64,000 nucleotides of DNA. Origin: Planctomycetota bacterium. Its GTDB lineage: Bacteria > Planctomycetota > UBA8742 > UBA2392. A model generated the notes under the pieces. It saw nothing but the letters and a program-made list of their open reading frames with translations, was not told the DNA's origin and did no database searches. Shown here in pieces: positions 36,658-44,159 of this stretch. How positions within the stretch are numbered: the first letter of the stretch is position 1; each line of letters opens with the position of its first letter. Both the position numbers and the translations under genes were made by a program. The stretch spans positions 124,001-188,000 of the forward strand of contig JACKIE010000001.1 of NCBI GenBank assembly GCA_020638635.1, written 5' to 3'.

Positions 36658-37083
36658 CTACTTCTGCTCAACAGCCTTCTTCACACCCAACGGCGTCCAG
36701 CCCTTGCCCTTGCTGTCTTCGCCGCTGTGGTCAGGCAGCTTGAAGTCGTACTCAAGCAGGCGCGAAGCCACGAAGAACAACTCCGCCTTGGCGGTGCTGT
36801 TCGGCCGGATTTCGTAGACCGCCATCTGCGTCGCCTTCTGTCCCGGCTCGTAGATGTTCTCGACTTCTTTGATCACCACGATGAATTCCTGGTCGCCGCC
36901 GACCGTGACAGACGTGGCGGACCAGTTCGGGCCCTTGTCCGTGCCGGAACTTTGGGCCGCTACGGGCTGGGCGTCATTGGCAAACGTGTTGTACGCGTAC
37001 AGCCCGCCGATGACCGTCAACATCAGGGCAATGCACGAAAGCAGAGCGATCGTGACTGCCGGTAGAATGGCCTTCTTTTCCAT
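36658..37083 (-). CDS. small membrane-anchored hypothetical protein
   Basis: 141 residues. The N-terminal hydrophobic helix (about 7-30, AVTIALLSCIALMLTVIGGLYAY) is a signal anchor. The rest (about 45-141) is a soluble domain with predicted beta strands (QEFIVVIKEVENIYEPGQKATQMAVYEIR; ELFFVASRLLEYDFKLPDH). No known family is seen. A good ribosome site (GGGAG) sits upstream of ATG 37083. It is on the same strand as, and upstream of, the acidic winged-helix protein, from which it is separated by a hairpin. Confidence 0.7.
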   Translation of the reverse strand: MEKKAILPAVTIALLSCIALMLTVIGGLYAYNTFANDAQPVAAQSSGTDKGPNWSATSVTVGGDQEFIVVIKEVENIYEPGQKATQMAVYEIRPNSTAKAELFFVASRLLEYDFKLPDHSGEDSKGKGWTPLGVKKAVEQK

Positions 37084-37228
37084 GTGTAAGCTCCCTGTGG
37101 GGTGGACTCCGTGCCTTGTGAGGGGTTCAAGCGGGGTCCCGACAGTCTAGAATTCCCAAGTTCCCTCACCAATAGGACGCCGATCGCCGCAAGCGCTTAC
37201 ATGCCAAAAAACTGGCGCAGAATCGATC

Positions 37229-38197
37229 CTACACGAGCCCTTGCGCGCCGTTGGACAGGCACCAGTCAGCCACCCGGATTCCCAGCTCTTCGGGCGTGCT
37301 GATCACGCCTTCATCCTGCAGCTCCACCACCTGCGAGCCGTCACGCGCCAGCACGCGACCGGTCAGCTTCAGCGTGCTGCCCTCGGGCACCGCGGCCAGT
37401 GCCGCCACCGGCGCCTGGCAGCCCGCTCCCAGCCGGTTCAGAAAGGCACGCTCGGCCGCAGTTGCGGCGAAGGTGGCCGCATCGTGCAAGGGCGCCAGCA
37501 ATTGCACCGTGCGCTCGTCCCCGGTACGAACTTCAACGGCAAGCGCGCCCTGCCCCACGGCGGGCAGCCAGCCTGGCGGGCGCAAAGCCAGGGCGTCGAA
37601 GCTTGAGGCCACGCGGTCCGGGCGGGTGGTAATGTCCAGCAGGCCCAGGCGCGCCAGCCCCGCCGAGGCAAGGATGATGGCGTCGGCCTTCCTGTCTTCC
37701 AGCTTGTCAAGGCGGGTGTCTACGTTCCCGCGGAACTCGATCACCTTGAGGTCGGGGCGCATGGCGAGCAGCATGGCACGCCGACGCAGGCTGGAAGTTC
37801 CAACCGTGGCGCCCTGTAGCAGGAATGCCAGCGGGTCGGAGTCATCATCGATGGTTCCAATGCGCTGCGCGAACACCAGCGTGTCCTCAGTGGTTTCGCG
37901 CGGCGGCGTGCAGCCGATGCGCAGACCCTCCGGCAAGTCGGTGGGCAGATCTTTCAGACTGTGCACCGCGAGATCGCACTTCTTCAGCAGCAGCGCGTCC
38001 TCGAGTTCCTTGGTGAACGCGCCCTTGCCGCCCAGCTCGGACAGTGAAGCGCCCAGGTTGACGTCGCCGGTGGTCTTGAATTCGACGATCTCGACCTCCA
38101 GTCCCGGGTGGAACCGCCGCAACTCTTCAGCCACCCAGTTCGACTGGGTAAGCGCCAGCATGCTGCCGCGTGAGCCGATGATCAGCTTGTCAGCCAT
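37229..38197 (-). CDS. hemC: porphobilinogen deaminase (hydroxymethylbilane synthase)
   Basis: 322 residues. It polymerises four porphobilinogens into hydroxymethylbilane in tetrapyrrole synthesis. Signatures are the N-terminal IGSRGSMLALTQSNWV, KGAFTKELEDALL, the catalytic Asp in AVHSLKDLPTDLP, GTSSLRRRAMLLAMRPDL, and the dipyrromethane-cofactor cysteine in LGAGCQAPVAAL. All are present and correctly ordered. It has no hem neighbours here. An inverted repeat lies just upstream, between it and the PLP-enzyme gene. Confidence 0.97.
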   Translation of the reverse strand: MADKLIIGSRGSMLALTQSNWVAEELRRFHPGLEVEIVEFKTTGDVNLGASLSELGGKGAFTKELEDALLLKKCDLAVHSLKDLPTDLPEGLRIGCTPPRETTEDTLVFAQRIGTIDDDSDPLAFLLQGATVGTSSLRRRAMLLAMRPDLKVIEFRGNVDTRLDKLEDRKADAIILASAGLARLGLLDITTRPDRVASSFDALALRPPGWLPAVGQGALAVEVRTGDERTVQLLAPLHDAATFAATAAERAFLNRLGAGCQAPVAALAAVPEGSTLKLTGRVLARDGSQVVELQDEGVISTPEELGIRVADWCLSNGAQGLV

Positions 38198-38315
38198 CGA
38201 GAGCGGCCTCCGGAACTCGCGGCCGGCGTGAACAGGGAATTACCAATGAGACAGCGGCGTTGGAACGCCGGCTCAACCATGCAGTTAGAAGAGAGCGCCC
38301 TGCGGACGCTCGAAA

Positions 38316-38432
38316 GGCAACTGCGTTTGAACCACGAAGGGCCACCAAGGACCACGAAGAACAACCGGTAGCCTGTATGCACCTTCGTGGTCCTTCGTGG
38401 CCCTTCGTGGTTGAATGCCCTTTGCAGTTGCC
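38316..38432. repeat. CCACGAAGG inverted repeat, copy 1
   Basis: The left half (38316 to about 38360) contains GGCAACTGC, then AACCACGAAGGGCCAC and AAGGACCACGAAG. The right half is its complement, ending CTTCGTGGTCCTTCGTGG, CCCTTCGTGGTT and GCAGTTGCC at 38432. Arms of about 42-50 bases could fold into a long hairpin. It accounts for much of the 324-base gap between hemC and the PLP enzyme. A second copy is at 58237-58350. Confidence 0.85.
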
Positions 38433-38521
38433 CAGAGGCGAAGCCGCGCAGCCAAACGCGCCGCCCAGCCAATTGGAAATTGGTAGTTGGTTATTGGTAA
38501 TTTGCTGTTCCAAACCCAATC

Positions 38522-39664
38522 CTAGTAGCTCTCAAGCCCGTTCTTCAGATCTTCAATCAGGTCGCGCGGGTCTTCGATGCCGACGCTCAGGCGGATCAGC
38601 CCGTCGTTCAGGCCGGCCTTGGCGCGCATTTCCTTGGGGATGCTGGCGTGGGTCATGCTGGCCGGGTGCTCCAGCAGGCTTTCGACGCCGCCCAGGCTTT
38701 CGCCCAGCGTCCAGACCTTGCGGTCGCTGACCACCTTCACGCCGTCGGCCACGCTGCCGTCGATCTCGAAGCTGATCATGGCCCCGAAGCGCCGCATTTG
38801 CCTGGCCGCGACATCGTGGTTCACGTGCTGCTCGAGCGCGGGGTAGAAGATTTTTGTGACGCGTTTGTGCTCAAGCAGAAAGCTGACCACCTGCTCGGCG
38901 TTGTCGCACGACTTCTCGACGCGCACGCCCAGGGTCTTGATGCCGCGGTGCACCAGGTAGCAGTCGAGCCCGCCGGGCACCGCGCCGCTGGCGTTCTGGT
39001 TGAAGGCGATCTGCTGGTGCAGCTTTTCGTCGCGCGTGATCGCAGCGCCCATCACCACGTCGCTGTGTCCGCCCAGGTACTTGGTGCAGCTGTGCATCAC
39101 GATGTCGGCGCCCAGCTCCAGCGGCCGTTGCAGGTACGGCGTCGCAAACGTGTTGTCCACTACGGTGATGGCCTTCTTCTCGCGGGCGAGGGCCGTAAGC
39201 GCGGCGATGTCGCTCACCTTCAGCAGCGGGTTGCTGGGTGTCTCGAGGAACAGCATCTTGGTGTTGGGCTTGAAGGCCGCGCGCACGTTCTCAAGCCTGG
39301 TGGTATCGACGAAGCTGAACTCGATGCCGAAGCGTTTGAAGGTCTTGTCGAAAATCCGGAACGTCCCTCCGTACACGTCGTCGGCCACGATGCAGTGGTC
39401 GCCGGCGCTGAGCAGCTTGATGATGCTGTCGGTGGCGCCCAGGCCGCTGCTGAAGGCGCAGGCGTGCTCGCCGCCCTCGATGCTTGCCAGCACGCCCTCA
39501 AGGGCCTTGCGCGTGGGGTTGCCGGAACGCGCGTACTCAAAACCCTGATGCTTGCCGGGGGCCGACTGCGCGAAGGTGCTGCTCAGGAACACGGGCGGGT
39601 TCACCGCGCCGAAGTGGTCGAAGGGGTCATAGCCGGCATGGATGGCGCGCGTTTCGAAGTGCAT
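38522..39664 (-). CDS. cystathionine gamma-synthase / gamma-lyase-type PLP enzyme
   Basis: 380 residues, PLP-dependent trans-sulfuration family. The cofactor lysine is in HSCTKYLGGHSD. Others are PPVFLSSTFAQS, the phosphate-binding FSSGLGATDSII, YGGTFRIFDK, TPSNPLLKVSDI with the PLP-contacting DNTF, and RLSVGIEDPRDLIEDL at the C-terminus. This group makes or breaks cystathionine or methionine, and sequence alone cannot fix whether this is MetB, a gamma-lyase, or another member. It lies alone between hemC and the rpsD leader. Confidence 0.93.
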   Translation of the reverse strand: MHFETRAIHAGYDPFDHFGAVNPPVFLSSTFAQSAPGKHQGFEYARSGNPTRKALEGVLASIEGGEHACAFSSGLGATDSIIKLLSAGDHCIVADDVYGGTFRIFDKTFKRFGIEFSFVDTTRLENVRAAFKPNTKMLFLETPSNPLLKVSDIAALTALAREKKAITVVDNTFATPYLQRPLELGADIVMHSCTKYLGGHSDVVMGAAITRDEKLHQQIAFNQNASGAVPGGLDCYLVHRGIKTLGVRVEKSCDNAEQVVSFLLEHKRVTKIFYPALEQHVNHDVAARQMRRFGAMISFEIDGSVADGVKVVSDRKVWTLGESLGGVESLLEHPASMTHASIPKEMRAKAGLNDGLIRLSVGIEDPRDLIEDLKNGLESY

Positions 39665-39730
39665 GGGAAGTCCTCGACAGGTCAGGGTCGAGTATGGAGT
39701 GAAGGAACAGAGGCCGCAAGCGCGTGCTTT

Positions 39731-39952
39731 CAGGCGGCAGGAGGCGAGGCGGGAGGCAGTAAGCAGGAGGCAGTAGGCAGTAGGCAGAAAAGGAATGAGG
39801 CGAACGGACTGTCTCCAACTGCCGCCTCCTGCCTCCCGCTTCCTGCGTCCTACGTCCTGCCTCCTGCGTCCTGCCTCCTACTTCCTGCCTCCTGCCTCCT
39901 GCTTCTTGCCTCCTACTTCCTGCCTCCTGCCTCCTACTTCCTGCCTCCTGCC
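39731..39952. repeat. heptamer tandem array in inverted arrangement
   Basis: The left arm (39731-39786) is G-rich, composed of GGCAGTA/GGAGGCA units of about 7 bases. The right arm (about 39829-39952) is C-rich with CCTGCCT/CCTACTT units. A spacer contains AGGCGAACGGACTG. A related array with the same GCGAACGGACT-type core lies at 41172-41276. Units vary, so it is degenerate. It lies upstream of rpsD and past the 5' end of the PLP-enzyme gene. Confidence 0.75.
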
Positions 39953-40507
39953 AGAAAACATTCAAGCCGCGCGTCGCAATCAACCGACGCATAGAGCAGG
40001 CGACAAGATCGCCGCGGAATTCGGACCGCGATCCCCCGGAGAGCTTGCAAAAGGCGCGGGGCTGCTCGGTCGCGGTCCACCAACGACGAAAACGGGAGGT
40101 CAGTCCCTTTCACCTGAAGTACACCTCATCGGCCAGCGCGTGAGCGTTTGCCGCGGCGCCAGAGCAGCGCCTATCACACCATCCCACCACACAATCCAAT
40201 CACAACGTCCGGCGCCCACTGACCATAGGCGCCGGATCCTCGTTAGGTGGTTGGTTGTTGGTGGCTGGCGACGAGGAGAGTTCCGGAGTACTTGGTACGA
40301 TGCACAGCACACCGTGCACCAAACACAGATCACCAACACCCAGCCACTTTTCCACAGACGACAGCTTGCCAACCCACCGGCTATCGCTATCTTCTTCGCC
40401 TCGAAAGAGCCGGCCTTTGTTTGGCCGCTCGCGCGACGCCGGAGCTCGCGCGACACCCCGGGCTGTGTGCGCCCGATGGTGGCCGATCCGGAACAGAGGT
40501 TCTTGTC
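39953..40507 (+). other. 555-base leader region of rpsD without a gene
   Basis: No coding sequence is supported between the tandem array and rpsD. A hairpin CCGGCGCC (40209-40216) with GGCGCCGG (40228-40235) lies about 270 bases before the rpsD start and is followed by a T/G-rich stretch. This could be an attenuator or the 3' end of an upstream RNA. Frames crossing the region have unusual composition and no homology to known families. Confidence 0.35.
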
Positions 40508-41116
40508 ATGGGTCGTTACACAGGACCGAAGCACCGAGTCTCGCGCCGATTCGCGGAAAACATCTGGGGCTCGCGCAAGTCGCCCCTGGCATCCAAGCCC
40601 TACAAGGCCGGCCAGCACGGGCGCGACGGCCGACGCGGCAAGATGTCCACCTACAACCGCGGCCTGGTCGAGAAACAGAAGCTGAAGCTGTACTACCAGC
40701 TGCGTGAGCGCAGCTTCCGCCGAGTGTTCGACATTGCCAACCGCATGCCGGGCAACACTGGCGAAAACATGATGCAACTGCTTGAGCGTCGCCTCGACAA
40801 CATGGTGTTTCGCATGGGTCTTGCGCCCACCAACCGCTCTGCCCGCCAGCTGGTCGCCCACGGCCACGTTGAGGTCAACGGCAAGAAGGTAGACCGCGCA
40901 TCCTTCACTGTCAGCATCGGCGACAAGGTCGCAATCCGCACCAAGAGCAAGAACCACATCCAGGTGCAGGAAGCGGCCGCGCAGAAGAACGCCTCCGTCA
41001 GCTATGTGAAGGTGGACTTCAACAAGCTGGAAGGCGAGCTAATCCAGATTCCGGGGCGCAAGGACATCCCGATGATCGCCAACGAGCGCCTGGTGGTCGA
41101 AATGCTATCCCGCTAG
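40508..41116 (+). CDS. rpsD: 30S ribosomal protein S4
   Basis: 202 residues, the normal S4 size. It binds 16S rRNA and starts 30S assembly. Features are the N-terminal MGRYTGPKHRVSRRFAEN block, the ENMMQLLERRLDNMVFRMGLAPTNRSARQLVAHGHVEVNGKKVD S4 RNA-binding domain (about 92-155), and the typical IPMIANERLVVEMLSR-like end. Start ATG 40508 is given by homology. The frame is open upstream but that portion has no S4 similarity. It is separate from the spc/alpha operons, with neither rpoA nor rpsK beside it, and has its own terminator, so it is monocistronic here. Confidence 0.97.
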   Translation: MGRYTGPKHRVSRRFAENIWGSRKSPLASKPYKAGQHGRDGRRGKMSTYNRGLVEKQKLKLYYQLRERSFRRVFDIANRMPGNTGENMMQLLERRLDNMVFRMGLAPTNRSARQLVAHGHVEVNGKKVDRASFTVSIGDKVAIRTKSKNHIQVQEAAAQKNASVSYVKVDFNKLEGELIQIPGRKDIPMIANERLVVEMLSR

Positions 41117-41135
41117 TCTTGACTTCCGCAACTCG

Positions 41136-41165
41136 CAAAGCCCTTCGCATTCGCGGAGGGCTTTG
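41136..41165 (+). terminator. rho-independent terminator of rpsD
   Basis: Stem CAAAGCCCT (41136-41144) and AGGGCTTTG (41157-41165), loop of 12 bases, followed directly by TTGTTTG. It starts 20 bases after the rpsD stop. Confidence 0.82.
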
Positions 41166-41171
41166 TTGTTT

Positions 41172-41276
41172 GAGGCGGCAGTGTGCAGGCGGCAGTAGGC
41201 AGGAGGCGGGAGGCAGGAAGCAGGAAGCAGTAGGCAGGAGGCAGTCCGTTCGCTTCTGGCCTTTTCTGCTGCCTGA
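41172..41276. repeat. heptamer tandem array, single G-rich arm
   Basis: GGCGGCAGT, GGCAGTA and GGAGGCA-type units run from 41172 to about 41245, then GTCCGTTCGC and CTTTTCTGCTGCC. The inverse of this tail, (GG)CAGAAAAGG plus GCGAACGGACT, appears in the array at 39731-39952, showing common origin. It lies in the 378-base gap after rpsD. Apart from an interrupted palindrome GTATCA-GG-TGATAC at 41427-41440, nothing else is seen before the sigma factor gene. Confidence 0.7.
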
Positions 41277-41494
41277 ATCCCCGCACGCTCCCGCCTTCGC
41301 CAAGGCTACGGCGGACAGGTGCGCTTGCGGCTCTTGTTCCTGTCGCGAAACCGCCTACGCACCGAGCCCCTTCCCGTTTTCGTAAAGCTTGTTGTGCATT
41401 GAACTTCGTTTGCCCGCCGCACGTTCGTATCAGGTGATACCCTCTACCAACTGGTGGACTTTCCTCGGGCATTGGGGGTCGGGGAAAGACTGGC

Positions 41495-42046
41495 ATGACG
41501 GCACTTTCCGACGAAGAACTGGTCAAGCGCATCCTGCGCGGCGAAAGCTCGTTCTATGAGCACGTCGTCAAGCGCTTTGAGCGGCTCGTCTACGGCTTCA
41601 TGCTGCGCAAGATAAGCGACGTCGGCGTCGCCCAGGACCTCGCCCAGGAAACCTTTCTCATCGGATATGAAAATCTGCCCCGCCTGAAGGACCACCAGCG
41701 CCTCAAGTCATGGCTCATGGGCATCGCCGGCAACCTCGTCCGCGACCACTACAAGCGCCGGAAAATGGCTGGCATGCCGGACGGAATGGACGTCGAGTTA
41801 ACCGGCCTTGACCCTCTACAGTCCGCCGAGCAACAGGAACGCCACGAGGTGCTGTACAAGGCTCTTGCCGGGCTGTCCGAACGCTACCGTGCAGTGCTGG
41901 TGAAGCGCTATCTTGAGGGGCTTGAGTACCCGCAGATCGCCGAAGATCTCGGCCTATCTGTTGGCGCCGTAGAGGTTTGCATGCACCGTGCCCGCAAATC
42001 CTTGGGCGCCGCGATGAAGGAATTGATGCCGGACATTGACACATGA
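41495..42046 (+). CDS. ECF-type RNA polymerase sigma factor
   Basis: 183 residues, the length of extracytoplasmic-function sigma factors. Region 2 (about 20-95) contains GESSFYEHVVKRFERLVYGF and the DLAQETFLIGYENLPRL-type 2.2-2.4 core. Region 4 (about 120-175) has LSERYRAVLVKRYLEGLEYPQIAEDLGLSVGAVEVCMHRARKSL, a sigma-4 helix-turn-helix. There is no region 3 and no N-terminal extension. The next gene is a membrane protein with a short N-terminal anti-sigma-like part and a FecR domain, so the two probably form a sigma/anti-sigma pair. Its own regulon is unknown. Confidence 0.94.
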   Translation: MTALSDEELVKRILRGESSFYEHVVKRFERLVYGFMLRKISDVGVAQDLAQETFLIGYENLPRLKDHQRLKSWLMGIAGNLVRDHYKRRKMAGMPDGMDVELTGLDPLQSAEQQERHEVLYKALAGLSERYRAVLVKRYLEGLEYPQIAEDLGLSVGAVEVCMHRARKSLGAAMKELMPDIDT

Positions 42047-42157
42047 CACACTCACTCTCGTGTCGATGCGAAATTATTCGTGGCTGGGCTGTAAGCGGTG
42101 ACGATTCCGGGCCACCCAAGACAGGAAGTGTAAGCGCAGGGGAATCGGGCCTTTAGC

Positions 42158-43906
42158 ATGAATCGAGAGCAGGCTGAACTGCTGATGAACCGCGCCATCG
42201 ACGGGCTTGCGTCCGCCGATGAGCGCGAACAGCTTGCCCGCATTCTGCGCGCCAACCCGCTGCTGCGCTCTGAGTTCGAAGATATGCAGGCCGTCCATGT
42301 CTCCACAGAGAGCCTGTTCCGGCAGCTTGCACTGCCTGTTGACTTCGGCGCTCGCGTGATGCGCCGCGTGCAGGGCGTTGAAGTTCCCAGCGACATCGGA
42401 ATCGAAAACGTCCGCCTGCCCGAACAGCGCGCTCACAACGGCCGCCTCTTTGCGACGACCGGTCCCGCGCGCCGCACGGTGCGAATCTATGCGCTCATTG
42501 CTGCGGTCAGCGCGGCGGCAGCGGTCATGCTCGCGGTTGGAGTGTTCAGCGGCGCTTTCGCGCGCGCAGGCATCGGCACTCAGGCCCTGCCAGAAGACGG
42601 AAAAGCAGTGGCTGAGGGGCGTCGGGGAGTTCCCGACAGGGGAGAGTTACACCGCACCGACTCTCCCACCCCTCAGCCGCTCGGATCAAACGAACGGAAG
42701 ACGCCTGATGGCGATACCGTTCGGCCTGAAGGTTCAAGTGTAGAGACTCCGGGCGGCAAAGACAACGAAGCTGCGCCCGCGCCATTGCCCCCGCTGCCGA
42801 AGAGTGAGCCCGAGCAGCCGGCCCCACCCAAAGAGACCCAGCACCCTGATCCCCGGCCAGAAGACGTCGTCAAGCACGAGCCTGAACCGGCACAGCCCCA
42901 GCCCGAGGACACGGTAGAGCAGCCGAAGCCCAAAACACCGGAGGGCGGCAAAACCAGCGCCGTACCGGATACGCGTGAGGTTGCGGGCAAGCTGCTAGTT
43001 ATGTCAGGACGCGCCGAACTGATCAATGAGGACGGCAGCAGCACGCGCCTGCAAGACAAGGACCAGCAAGTGTTCTGCGGCGACCGTATCCGTACCAAGT
43101 ATGGAGCGGTGGTACTGCTGCAATTGCCGGGCGGCGACGTGACGCTGGGCAAGGACACCCAGGTGGTGCTGGATTCCAGCAGTAGCCTGACGCTTGAAGG
43201 CGGCGACAAGGGGCAGATTGCGTTGGACCGCGGCCATAGTCATGGCGGTAGTTCGCTTGAAGTGAAGTGCGACGAATACTCACTGTTCGTCATGAGCGGC
43301 ACCGCCATCATCGAGCGCAAGCGCCGCGGCCTGAACGTTACAAAAGCGACGGGCTTCACCACGATCACCCACGAGACTTTCGGCTCGCTGCTGCTTGACG
43401 AAACCAGCGGCTACGAGTCCGAGGTTGAGTTCGGGAAGGAGTTTGGACAGCCCAAGGCCAAACGCGTCAGCCTGCCCGACTGGAGCAGCGAGGCGCGCAG
43501 CCAGGCTGTGATGATGGCCCTCGATCCCGACATTCAAACCCGCCAGTTCACCCAGGCAGCCGAGCGCGCCTACCTGCAGAACAAGCTGCCCGGCAAGCTG
43601 GAGAAGCTGCTTGAAAACCCGGCCTGTACTGACTGTGTGGTAACTTGGTTACGCACGGCAATCGGCAACGAAAAGCTGGAAGGCGCGGCAATCGTAAAGA
43701 TGGTCGGGGAAGTCGAGATTGCTTACTTTGATTTCAGCGAGTTGAACCCGGACGTGATCAACGGCCATGCGGACCGCGCGGCTTCCGTGGCTGAAAGCTT
43801 CGACCAGTGGCGCGAGTATTTTTACCGCTTGATGCGCCCGCCCGTCGAGCCGAAGAATCCCAATCAGCCCGGACCCGCGCAGCCTTCCCAGCCGGTCCCT
43901 CCGTGA
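42158..43906 (+). CDS. FecR-domain transmembrane protein, probable anti-sigma partner
   Basis: 582 residues. The N-terminus (about 1-55, AELLMNRAIDGLASADEREQLARILR) has the acidic helical character of anti-sigma/zinc-finger-like regions without the Cys motif. A transmembrane helix spans about 108-133 (IYALIAAVSAAAAVMLAVGVFSGAF). A Pro/Glu-rich linker leads to a FecR domain (about 275-375: GRAELINEDGSSTRLQDKDQQVFCGDRIRT; VVLLQLPGGDVTLGKDTQVVL). The C-terminal part (about 430-582) is unassigned. The FecR domain should lie outside the cytoplasm. It follows the ECF sigma gene, with which it likely acts. The stop is TGA at 43904-43906, but the frame continues in a coding-like way. Confidence 0.85.
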   Translation: MNREQAELLMNRAIDGLASADEREQLARILRANPLLRSEFEDMQAVHVSTESLFRQLALPVDFGARVMRRVQGVEVPSDIGIENVRLPEQRAHNGRLFATTGPARRTVRIYALIAAVSAAAAVMLAVGVFSGAFARAGIGTQALPEDGKAVAEGRRGVPDRGELHRTDSPTPQPLGSNERKTPDGDTVRPEGSSVETPGGKDNEAAPAPLPPLPKSEPEQPAPPKETQHPDPRPEDVVKHEPEPAQPQPEDTVEQPKPKTPEGGKTSAVPDTREVAGKLLVMSGRAELINEDGSSTRLQDKDQQVFCGDRIRTKYGAVVLLQLPGGDVTLGKDTQVVLDSSSSLTLEGGDKGQIALDRGHSHGGSSLEVKCDEYSLFVMSGTAIIERKRRGLNVTKATGFTTITHETFGSLLLDETSGYESEVEFGKEFGQPKAKRVSLPDWSSEARSQAVMMALDPDIQTRQFTQAAERAYLQNKLPGKLEKLLENPACTDCVVTWLRTAIGNEKLEGAAIVKMVGEVEIAYFDFSELNPDVINGHADRAASVAESFDQWREYFYRLMRPPVEPKNPNQPGPAQPSQPVPP

Positions 43907-44056
43907 GCGAACGGTACCGGAGCCGGTGGCTCCAAAAAGTACGAAAAGGTTGACAAGCCACCCAAGAAGGTGGCCAAGAAGGTCCCCACGAACGGTGAGG
44001 ACCCGACCGAAGAAGGCAAAGACGAGAGCAAGGAAGAGCAGGAGCCGAAGAGCTAG
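43907..44056 (+). other. in-frame 49-codon coding-like extension after the FecR-gene TGA
   Basis: After TGA (43904-43906) the frame stays open for 49 codons to a TAG at 44054-44056. The sequence is charged and Lys/Glu-rich (GTGAGGSKKYEKVDKPPKK, then KKVPTNGEDPTEEGKDES), like the low-complexity tail before it. A 6-bp hairpin, GGAGCC/GGCTCC with loop GGT (43919-43933), lies 12 bases after the TGA. It may be a lost C-terminus after a nonsense change, stop read-through, or chance. A selenocysteine is less likely since no redox motif surrounds it. Confidence 0.35.
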
Positions 44057-44106
44057 CAGACGCAGCCTCGGGCTGTAGCCCCTCCGCAGCCTATGCCCCT
44101 TGAGGA

Positions 44107-44132
44107 AAGAGCCGGTCGCAAGACCGGCTCTT
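44107..44132. terminator. bidirectional-type hairpin between convergent genes
   Basis: A perfect 11-bp stem, AAGAGCCGGTC (44107-44117) and GACCGGCTCTT (44122-44132), with loop GCAA. TTGG/TTTG-type bases follow on the plus strand. It lies between the FecR gene (plus) and the PlsC-C45 gene (minus), 28 bases from the latter's stop. Confidence 0.78.
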
Positions 44133-44159
44133 GGTTTGAGTCGAGCTACCCGAGGCGTA

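Noticed and set aside
39731..39952. CRISPR array
   Set aside because: Units are about 7 bases without spacers of constant length and no cas genes are present.
39795..40685. Plus-strand frame across the heptamer array and rpsD leader
   Set aside because: It translates the repeat (LLPPTSC-type units) and ends in another phase of rpsD, so it is not a gene.
43904..43933. Selenocysteine in the FecR protein
   Set aside because: A hairpin with a GGU loop is present, but there is no thiol or redox motif around the UGA, so it is reported only as an unexplained extension.
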